From contig DETU01000029.1 in NCBI GenBank assembly GCA_002362175.1, positions 442 to 15,810 on the forward strand: a stretch of 15,369 nucleotides of DNA, in the 5' to 3' direction. The notes beneath the pieces were generated by a model. That model was given only the letters and a program-made list of their open reading frames with translations. It had not been told where the DNA came from and did not search any database. A program made the translations under genes and the position numbers. Shown here piece by piece: positions 7,770-13,291 of the stretch. The first letter of the stretch is position 1. Each line of letters opens with the position of its first letter. Origin of the DNA: Ruminococcus sp. UBA3280. GTDB lineage: Bacteria > Bacillota > Clostridia > Oscillospirales > Ruminococcaceae.

Positions 7770-7781
7770 TCGCCTCCACCA
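7770..7781 (+). repeat. att-like core, copy 2 (displaced ssrA 3' end)
   Basis: This copy repeats TCGCCTCCACCA. The preceding bases (GATTCAAATGTAT) still resemble the tmRNA T-arm strand (GGTTCAATTCCCC): about 18 of 25 positions match over the extended alignment. That is what a decayed attR-type site or an attP arm would look like. No rRNA or tRNA gene explains the match here. Confidence 0.55.
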
Positions 7782-7821
7782 CTATAATATGCGTATTTTT
7801 AAACTAAAAAAATCGCAGAAG

Positions 7822-7862
7822 AAAAGCCGTAGATACGTTATTTAGCGTATTTACGGCTTTTT
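7822..7862. terminator. Orphan hairpin, terminator-like in both directions
   Basis: AAAAGCCGTA-G-ATACG (7822-7837) pairs with CGTAT-TTACGGCTTTTT (7846-7862) around TTATTTAG, leaving one bulged base. It is A-rich on the left and T-rich on the right, so it could terminate either strand. No intact gene lies next to it. It probably belonged to a lost gene. Confidence 0.6.
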
Positions 7863-7966
7863 CGTTTTCTCAAATATATGCACTTTCGTTCAACGAGGGG
7901 TATAAAACTATGATACGTGTCGCATTTCGTGTCATATAATTCTGGAATCCTCTTGTTAAAAATCAA

Positions 7967-8118
7967 TGCGACAATGCGACAAAAAAACATTCGGACTTTC
8001 CTGTTTTACTGAACTTTCCGGTAGTTTCGGGTATCTTCCTGTAGTTTCCGGTGATTTTTTTGATTTTTTACAGCATAAATTACTCTCACTCTCGCTAAAA
8101 CAGTGCGACAATGCGACA
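7967..8118 (+). repeat. Paired TGCGACAATGCGACA repeats around a 20-bp-period repeat
   Basis: The 15-mer TGCGACAATGCGACA occurs at 7967-7981 and 8104-8118, and each copy is itself a tandem TGCGACA. Between them TTCCGGTAGTTTCGGG (8016) and TTCCTGTAGTTTCCGG (8036) repeat with a 20-base step. The surrounding 300 bases carry no credible gene. An open minus frame at 8006-8200 has no ribosome site and a composition driven by these repeats. The repeats may be relics of a mobile-element gene or of iterated protein-binding sites. Confidence 0.55.
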
Positions 8119-8174
8119 GCCGATCTATGGAACTAAATCCGCTGAAATAAAAATGCGCAGGTTCAATGTGGGAT

Positions 8175-8214
8175 AAAAAAAATAAGCGGAACGACTGCAA
8201 AAGCCGTTCCGCTT
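8175..8214 (-). terminator. Minus-strand terminator, orphan
   Basis: AAGCGGAACG (8184-8193) pairs perfectly with CGTTCCGCTT (8205-8214). On the minus strand the hairpin is followed by ATTTTTTTTATCCC, a strong U-tract; on the plus strand only TGATTTT follows. It would end a leftward gene, but none is intact upstream. The nearest candidate is the fragment ending at 8250. Confidence 0.7.
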
Positions 8215-8249
8215 GATTTTACTGTTTCATATAAAAATTAGGACGTTCT

Positions 8250-8342
8250 TTAAAGAATTTTCTGAATGTCATTAACAGCCTTAATGATGAAAGTGTTATA
8301 CTCATCGGTCACATGGAGAAAAACGACATAGATACACCTACA
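8250..8342 (-). pseudogene. Possible 3' fragment of a leftward gene
   Basis: On the minus strand about 30 codons are open before TAA at 8250-8252 and end in HVTDEYNTFIIKAVNDIQKIL. The stop lies 36 bases before the minus-strand terminator at 8175-8214, as expected for the tail of a real gene. No start is present. The plus strand of the same stretch is also open and ends in MEKNDIDTPTSTSF at 8357, so the coding strand is uncertain. This is weak evidence of a deleted neighbour. Confidence 0.25.
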
Positions 8343-8372
8343 TCAACAAGCTTTTAGAAATATTTAGGGACT

Positions 8373-8410
8373 TGATTGTATACGCACAATAATACAGCTA
8401 TATACAATCA
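8373..8410. promoter_or_regulatory. 10-bp inverted repeat, possible operator
   Basis: TGATTGTATA (8373-8382) and TATACAATCA (8401-8410) form a perfect inverted repeat with an 18-base spacer. It lies 27 bases upstream of the -35 box of the ABC operon. A weaker promoter-like pair, TTGTAT (8376) and TATATA (8399) at 17 bases, lies inside it. A dimeric regulator of GntR, MarR or TetR type could bind such a site, but no regulator gene is visible in the operon. Confidence 0.5.
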
Positions 8411-8436
8411 TATGTGTAAGTGTGGCATGAATGTAA

Positions 8437-8466
8437 TTGACGAGTAGATATAAAATGGAGTATACT
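8437..8466 (+). promoter_or_regulatory. Promoter of the four-gene ABC operon
   Basis: TTGACG (8437-8442) and TATACT (8461-8466) are 18 bases apart, each close to consensus. Transcription would start near 8473, giving a leader of about 40 bases before the first ATG with its AGGAGGAG ribosome site at 8501. Confidence 0.75.
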
Positions 8467-8513
8467 AAATACAACGAAGCAAACAACTACTAAGCCATCA
8501 AGGAGGAGTCGTT

Positions 8514-10232
8514 ATGAAAAAGTTCCTTTCCATTATAAGCCGAAAGACAAAGTTTAAGTGTGTGGGCATTATTATTCTTGCCTTTGTCAGCTCACTTTTA
8601 GCCTCGATTTGGCCTGTGAGATTAGCTGAGCTTTACAATAATATCTCAAATGGCACTATAAATTCGTTGTCTAAGGGAACATTAACTGTATCTGTGCTCG
8701 GATTGATCTATCTCTCAGCTGAGTGTATCACTATTCTTCGCAGGGTTATGCTTGACTGCGTTATCGCTACACACGAATCGGAAGTCCGCAAAAGCAGTGT
8801 TGAAAAGCTTCTTAAAATGCCCGCTGCTTATTATTCCGGCAGCTTAAGTGGTGAAAAGACAGCTCAGTTAAATCAGGGTGTTGCGGGATTTAGCCAGCTC
8901 ATTAAAATCATGTGCAATGATGTATTTGCTACAGTTCTGACCGCTGTTTGCACGCTTGTACAGGTTTTCCTGAACGCTCCGTGGATTATGGTTAGCATTA
9001 TGATACTGTATCTTGCGTTGATAATTCTCATTTCTGTATTTCAGATTCGTTCGCAGAATGGCATCCGTGAAAAAATTGTCGGATACAAAAATACTCTTGA
9101 TGGTCAGATCTGCCAGTCCATTATGAACCTTGAGCTTATTAGATGCATGAGTGCTGAGGAGTATGAGAAAAAGAGACTTGTTCCGTCAATCCTGAATATC
9201 AGTAATACCGAGAAAAGACATCATAAATACATGGGGACATTTGACTGCGTAAAGCAGTTTTGCAAGATCTCATTCCAGATTATTCTGCTTATTGCTTCTG
9301 TAGTGCTCGTTTCAAGCGGAAAGATGTCTGGTGCATCTGTAATCACAGTTTGCCTTCTGTTCCAGCAGCTTGTTAAACCGATTGATGAAGTATACCGTTT
9401 CATGGATGAAACCGCTTCTTCTGTGATTAAAGCTAAGGCATTGCTCGAAGTAACATCTGAACCATCTGATGTAATATTCAATATCAGTTCTGCTGATGAA
9501 AAGAGTGAAGGAAATAAGATAGTTCTTAAAGATGTTATTGTTACTAATCCGGATAAAACCAAGCAGATTGCATGGTATGAAGATTTGGTAATTCCTACCG
9601 ACTCTATAATTGCACTGCAGGGTTCAAACGGTTGTGGTAAGTCCTCTCTTGTGAAATGTTTGAACAGATATTATCCCCATATTCAGGGTACTATTCGTTT
9701 GTTTGATCGGGATCAGTCGTCATTTGACCAGAAGGAACTCACTTCGATGATTTACTATACTCCTCAGAGTTCGTTCTTTATCTCAGGTAGTGTTAGAGAA
9801 AACCTGATGTATGGTATAGACAGAGATGTATCTGATGCGGAATTAGCTGACGCACTTTATCGTGTTCATTTGACAGGAACAGGACATGAAGATACTGTAA
9901 TCAATTTTGATTCCAAGAAAGCACTTGATTCCTTTATCAATGAGAAGTCAGAGGCTCTCTCTGGTGGTATGAAACAAAGACTGTCTTTGGCTAGAGCATT
10001 TCTCCGTCATCCGAAGCTGTTCATATTTGATGAGATTACGGCAAATCTTGACGAAAAATCGAGAGACTTTGTACTCGCTAATATTGAAAGCTATGCCAAG
10101 AGTATCGGTGCTGGAATCATGTACATTAGCCATGATTCCTGTGTGGTAGAACGATGTGAGAAAGTAGTTACACTCAATAACAAGCTTCGCAAAAATACAA
10201 CCGATGAATCAAGCAAACTGGAAGTAGCATGA
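8514..10232 (+). CDS. ABC transporter, fused membrane and ATPase domains (exporter type)
   Basis: This 572-residue half-transporter has about six membrane segments in residues 15-300, followed by an ATP-binding domain, and would work as a homodimer or with a second half encoded elsewhere. The ATPase motifs are complete: Walker A GSNGCGKS (370-377), Q-loop Gln418, signature LSGGMKQ (482-488), Walker B LFIFDE (502-507) with the catalytic Glu507, D-loop NLDE (511-514) and His540. It therefore looks active. There is no C39 peptidase domain at the N-terminus and no evident precursor peptide nearby, so export of a bacteriocin is not supported. The start is secure (AGGAGGAG, ATG). It leads a four-gene operon after its own promoter. 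Its codon use is less AT-biased than the left-hand genes, suggesting transfer. Substrate unknown. Confidence 0.92.
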   Translation: MKKFLSIISRKTKFKCVGIIILAFVSSLLASIWPVRLAELYNNISNGTINSLSKGTLTVSVLGLIYLSAECITILRRVMLDCVIATHESEVRKSSVEKLLKMPAAYYSGSLSGEKTAQLNQGVAGFSQLIKIMCNDVFATVLTAVCTLVQVFLNAPWIMVSIMILYLALIILISVFQIRSQNGIREKIVGYKNTLDGQICQSIMNLELIRCMSAEEYEKKRLVPSILNISNTEKRHHKYMGTFDCVKQFCKISFQIILLIASVVLVSSGKMSGASVITVCLLFQQLVKPIDEVYRFMDETASSVIKAKALLEVTSEPSDVIFNISSADEKSEGNKIVLKDVIVTNPDKTKQIAWYEDLVIPTDSIIALQGSNGCGKSSLVKCLNRYYPHIQGTIRLFDRDQSSFDQKELTSMIYYTPQSSFFISGSVRENLMYGIDRDVSDAELADALYRVHLTGTGHEDTVINFDSKKALDSFINEKSEALSGGMKQRLSLARAFLRHPKLFIFDEITANLDEKSRDFVLANIESYAKSIGAGIMYISHDSCVVERCEKVVTLNNKLRKNTTDESSKLEVA

Positions 10233-10341
10233 AAAATCCCTCCCATGATGGAGACAAGAATATGGTATGATTAAGTTGTGTGGAGGGCAGACCTGCTCTA
10301 CAGTAAACAAAATCCGCTAAATTTTTAAGGAGGTCTTTCAA
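10233..10341 (+). other. Intercistronic leader with short complementary tracts
   Basis: This 109-base gap is the only real spacing inside the operon. CCCTCC near 10238 could pair with GGAGGG near 10281, or CTCC with GGAG around CATGAT to form a small hairpin. Neither is followed by a U-tract, so a terminator is not indicated. The structure could set relative expression of the exporter and the downstream genes or be an RNA-processing site. I see no convincing second promoter. Confidence 0.3.
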
Positions 10342-10857
10342 ATGAAAATATTTACAGAAAAAAGAGAAAACAGAATGGACAAGCACCTTGAAGGCACACC
10401 ACCTATGCTTCATGAGCATAAGTTCAGAAGGCCGCTTCCCTCTCACGAACGTCATGGATTCGGAAGACCCATTCCTCCTCATGAGAGGAGAGCAATGATG
10501 CACGTTGAGTTCGGTGAAGACGATCTCACTTTTCTGGATACCATCTTCGGTGATCCCGATACTGCTCAAGCAGCGGCTTACATAATTCAGGACGCTCCCC
10601 CGGAGATCCAGATTCTTGCCGTTCAGCTTATGAAGATGAATGGTTCTTATACCTTCCTTACTGCAAACTCCGGTATTGACACTCAGGTGAGATTTCCGTC
10701 TCCCACGATGGATGAAGCTGCACAGAACCTCTATGCAGAGCTTTACGGTGATGCGGGTGCTCGTTTCGTCGGCATTCTGAACTCCTCGCCGAACGAGATC
10801 GCAGTCATTTCCAGACTGATTGCCTATTTGGATGACAAGACAAAGGAGGTATCATAA
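10342..10857 (+). CDS. Protein of unknown function with His-rich repeat N-terminus
   Basis: I do not recognise this 171-residue soluble protein. Residues 15-54 hold seven histidines and two 12-residue repeats, RRPLPSHERHGF and GRPIPPHERRAM (29-52), with the shared core RP-hydrophobic-P-x-HER. Such a stretch could bind transition metals or be a flexible interaction arm. The rest is acidic and mostly helical, with FGEDDLTFLDTIFGDPD (57-73) and a C-terminal helical region. There is no signal peptide or membrane segment. AAGGAGGT seven bases before ATG is a very strong ribosome site. The stop overlaps the next start (TAATG), so the two are translationally coupled. Possible roles are metal-sensing partner or chaperone for the permease or exporter; none is shown by the sequence. 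Confidence 0.85.
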   Translation: MKIFTEKRENRMDKHLEGTPPMLHEHKFRRPLPSHERHGFGRPIPPHERRAMMHVEFGEDDLTFLDTIFGDPDTAQAAAYIIQDAPPEIQILAVQLMKMNGSYTFLTANSGIDTQVRFPSPTMDEAAQNLYAELYGDAGARFVGILNSSPNEIAVISRLIAYLDDKTKEVS

Positions 10858-11444
10858 TGAATCTTCAGAGAACTGGTAAAGAAATAGGTCTGTTCCTCAC
10901 GGCAATCAACCTGATTGCGGTTATGGACAGTCCTGATGTACAGGAAAAGGTAGGGGCTTCAATGCCCCTGCCGGATTCCGACACTGAGGAGAAAGTAAGT
11001 GACATAGTTAAGTGGCTTACCGGATTTGGTAAGCGTAAGTATATGTTTCTTACTCCTGAGATAGCATTGATTGAGGAACTTCTCATACAGACCGATAATA
11101 AAGCTGAGGTGACTATTGCTATTCCATGTGATCTTGACCCTGAGATCAAGGAACGATTGCAGAACAATCTTCCTCATGGAGCAACGGTGGAACTGCTCGA
11201 AGAACCACATTTTCCCGCTATGCTTTATCCAAGCAACGGAATGCTTGTGACTTGTGGATACCTGGGCGGAGATAGGGCAATGGTAATGGCAGATACCTAC
11301 AGAATGGTAGAGCATTACAACAGTTTCCTCGGCAAGAAGGTGTTTATCCCTTACATCGAACTCTCCTCAGCTGCTCGCTATGATGGCTGGATGGAGGTAG
11401 GACAGGATAGGATAACAGAGAAATGGAGGAGTGAACATGAATAA
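10857..11444 (+). CDS. Soluble protein of unknown function in the ABC operon
   Basis: I do not recognise this 195-residue protein. It has no signal peptide or membrane segment. An N-terminal helical part (to about 75) is followed by an alternating strand-helix-strand pattern: VTIAIPCD, PEIKERLQNNLPHG, ATVELLEEPHFP, then GMLVTCGYLGGDRAMVMADTYRM. This order recalls the phospholipase-D-like fold of some ligand-sensing regulators, but the HxK catalytic motif is absent and the resemblance is only an inference. AAGGAGGT precedes the ATG, which overlaps the previous stop by one base. Its 3' end overlaps the permease gene by eight bases. Tight coupling to both neighbours suggests a shared complex or pathway. 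Confidence 0.85.
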   Translation: MNLQRTGKEIGLFLTAINLIAVMDSPDVQEKVGASMPLPDSDTEEKVSDIVKWLTGFGKRKYMFLTPEIALIEELLIQTDNKAEVTIAIPCDLDPEIKERLQNNLPHGATVELLEEPHFPAMLYPSNGMLVTCGYLGGDRAMVMADTYRMVEHYNSFLGKKVFIPYIELSSAARYDGWMEVGQDRITEKWRSEHE

Positions 11445-12777
11445 TACAGCTGTAATCTCAAGCAGTGGTTTGAGAAAAAATATCAAGACTGAAAGAAAGC
11501 AGAGTGTTCTTCTCGATAAGCTCAAGAAAAGCGGCTCTTTGATACTGATCTCAGCGATGTTCCTTGTAGGAAGTTCGGTAGCACTTCTGATTGATATCCC
11601 TATTAAAAGCGTAATGAGCAACTACTCCTACGATGTTCTGGTCATTCTGATTGTTATGGAATTGTTTACCAACCTCATAGCAGAGACCGGTATTATGCAA
11701 CTTCTTGCGATTAAGATAGCCAAAATGTCAAAAGGTAAGAAACGCCTGTGTCTTATGATGTTCGGTGGTATGATGTTCCTTATCAGTTCATGCTTGAATA
11801 ACATCACAGCAGTCATGATGATCCTGCCTATCGTATTCGTGCTTCTCAAGACCCTTGAAGTAGACAAGAAATATATATGCACGTTCTTTGCAACTATTCT
11901 CGCTCTCAGCAACACCGGGGGTGCAGCAAGCCCTGTCGGAGATTTCCCGGCTATAGTGATTATGACAAGTGGTATCACAAGTTTTCTCAGTTATCTTACA
12001 CACGCATTTCCACTCTTTGCAATTACTTCTATGGTTCTGATCGCAGTTTGGGGACTTCACGTAAAGAAGGAGAATGATGATGGTGCGCTCAGAAAGTTGG
12101 CAGTCACCAATCTTAAAAGTCAGTACAAGAACATCAAAATCAGGTTCGACGTTCTGAAATTACTTGCAGTTGTTTTTGTAGGAATGTTCCTCGCATGGAG
12201 CTTCGTTCCTCGGAACGTAATCCCACCAGAAGTTATTGCAATTCTTGGCTATGGTGTCGCAATGGTTATCTGTTCCATGAAGAAGATTAAGGTCGGTCAA
12301 ACAATGGATCTCAAATCCGTTCTTACTATCGCTTCGTTCCTCTTCTTCGCACAGGTGGTTAGCCAAACGGGTGTGCTCAATCTTCTTGCTACTTATCTCC
12401 AGAATCATATCAACAATCCGAAGATTCTTGTAATGGTAATAATGGTCATTACTTCTCTGGTGGCAGGCGTATTCTCAGCAGGTCCAGCGGCGGCAGCAAT
12501 GATGCCTGTAATCATCAATATCTGTCAAAGTCCCCTCGCCGGTCAGTCAGATTGGATCGCAGTTGCTTATGCGGCCGCAATCTGTGCGGGATCGAGTCTC
12601 TTCATGTGGTCTGCTACTGCTGGCTTTATTCTGAGCGGCAAGGTCAATAATGCAGTTATAGAAGAGGAAGGCGGTAAGAAAACATCCTGGGGCGTGGGAC
12701 AGTACTTGAAGTATGGATTTATGAACTATGCTATACAGATAACCATTGCTTTAGCTGTAATTACAGTAGTATTATGA
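11437..12777 (+). CDS. Permease of the ion-transporter (ArsB/DASS-like) superfamily
   Basis: This 446-residue integral membrane protein has about ten hydrophobic segments in two pseudo-repeated halves. SSCLNNITAVMMILP (117-131) and SNTGGAASPVGDFPA (158-172) match the characteristic re-entrant loops of the ArsB, P-protein, NhaD and DASS families. FSAGPAAAAMMPV (346-358) is the counterpart in the second half. These proteins move anions such as arsenite, dicarboxylates or citrate, or exchange Na+ for H+; the exact substrate cannot be read here. I chose ATG at 11437 because GGAGG lies seven bases upstream; a GTG at 11431 is only one base from it. No arsR, arsC or arsA is present, which argues against a standard arsenic operon. 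It is the last gene of the operon. Confidence 0.88.
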   Translation: MNNTAVISSSGLRKNIKTERKQSVLLDKLKKSGSLILISAMFLVGSSVALLIDIPIKSVMSNYSYDVLVILIVMELFTNLIAETGIMQLLAIKIAKMSKGKKRLCLMMFGGMMFLISSCLNNITAVMMILPIVFVLLKTLEVDKKYICTFFATILALSNTGGAASPVGDFPAIVIMTSGITSFLSYLTHAFPLFAITSMVLIAVWGLHVKKENDDGALRKLAVTNLKSQYKNIKIRFDVLKLLAVVFVGMFLAWSFVPRNVIPPEVIAILGYGVAMVICSMKKIKVGQTMDLKSVLTIASFLFFAQVVSQTGVLNLLATYLQNHINNPKILVMVIMVITSLVAGVFSAGPAAAAMMPVIINICQSPLAGQSDWIAVAYAAAICAGSSLFMWSATAGFILSGKVNNAVIEEEGGKKTSWGVGQYLKYGFMNYAIQITIALAVITVVL

Positions 12778-12848
12778 AATAAGTGTTATCGCATAATAAG
12801 AATAACAATAAGCGCCAACCAAACCTAGCTCCCACCTTATAACAAAAA

Positions 12849-12873
12849 TGAGCCGAGGAACAACCTCGGCTCA
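12849..12873. terminator. Hairpin after the permease gene
   Basis: A perfect 10-bp stem pairs TGAGCCGAGG (12849-12858) with CCTCGGCTCA (12864-12873) around AACAA. On the minus strand a T-run (TTTTTG) follows, so it is a good terminator for leftward transcription from the IS66 side. On the plus strand only AGTTTATT follows, so operon termination may be partial. Confidence 0.75.
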
Positions 12874-12886
12874 AGTTTATTACGGT

Positions 12887-12978
12887 GTAACGCAAACTGT
12901 ACACAGCTGTATGCAACAGTATAACGCCTACTGTATTTCGCTGTATGTCTGGCGGCAGTATGCTGGCAGCGAAAAACT
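12887..12978 (-). mobile_element. Probable terminal region of the IS66 remnant
   Basis: Between the transposase stop and the hairpin lie GTAACG (12887-12892) and a run of CTGTA or its complement at 12897, 12907, 12916, 12931 and 12941. IS66 ends often begin with GTAA, so 12887 may be the outer end. No matching left terminal repeat is present in the window, so the boundary is tentative. Confidence 0.35.
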
Positions 12979-13251
12979 CTATGGCATGGTCGATTTGATC
13001 TGGTCTTCTTTCGGCTCAGTTCCCATTTCCGGCAGCATGGTCAGAAGGTAGAGCAGATAGCCGTACACATCCAGATTATTTCTCTTGACAGTTTCAATGA
13101 TGTTCATGACCGCTGCGCTGGCATCAGAGCCTTTCTCTGTATCGCTGAACAGGAAATTCTTGCGGTTGATTACATACGACTTTACTGTTCGCTCCGCCAG
13201 ATTGTTTGTCATCTTAACTTCTGGATGCGTCAGGAAAAGATTGCTTATTGT
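12979..13251 (-). pseudogene. IS66-family transposase, 3' fragment
   Basis: The frame is open for 90 codons from an in-frame TAG at 13252-13254 down to the stop at 12979-12981. FLTHPEVKMTNNLAERTVK, NRKNFLFSDTEKGSDASA and the NNLDVYGYLLYLLTMLP end match the C-terminus of IS66 transposases, including the last acidic (NNLAER) part of the DDE active site. The upstream two-thirds of the transposase and the accessory IS66 genes are missing. Bases 12887-12978 beyond the stop would include the element's right end, with several CTGTA repeats. It is therefore a dead remnant rather than a mobile copy. Confidence 0.88.
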
Positions 13252-13291
13252 CTATATGCATATAAGTACTTTTTAATCTGTTGAAAAGCAC

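Noticed and set aside
8006..8200. 64-codon minus-strand frame in the repeat-rich stretch.
   Set aside because: It has no ribosome site, overlaps a terminator hairpin at its start, and its sequence reflects the short DNA repeats.
8313..8357. MEKNDIDTPTSTSF as a Ser/Thr-rich precursor peptide for the ABC exporter.
   Set aside because: There is no ribosome site, the frame extends upstream past the ATG, there is no leader cleavage motif, and no modifying enzyme is encoded nearby.
7404..8513. CRISPR array in the repeat region.
   Set aside because: The repeats are few, short, unevenly spaced and lack regular spacers.
11367..12408. Several overlapping antisense frames within the permease gene.
   Set aside because: They are shadows of the coding strand with no ribosome sites or coherent domains.
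8514..12777. The operon as a bacteriocin or lanthipeptide cluster.
   Set aside because: The exporter has no C39 peptidase domain, and no modification enzyme or convincing precursor gene is present.
11437..12777. The operon as a classical arsenic resistance operon.
   Set aside because: The permease has superfamily motifs only; ArsR, ArsC, ArsA and ArsD are absent.
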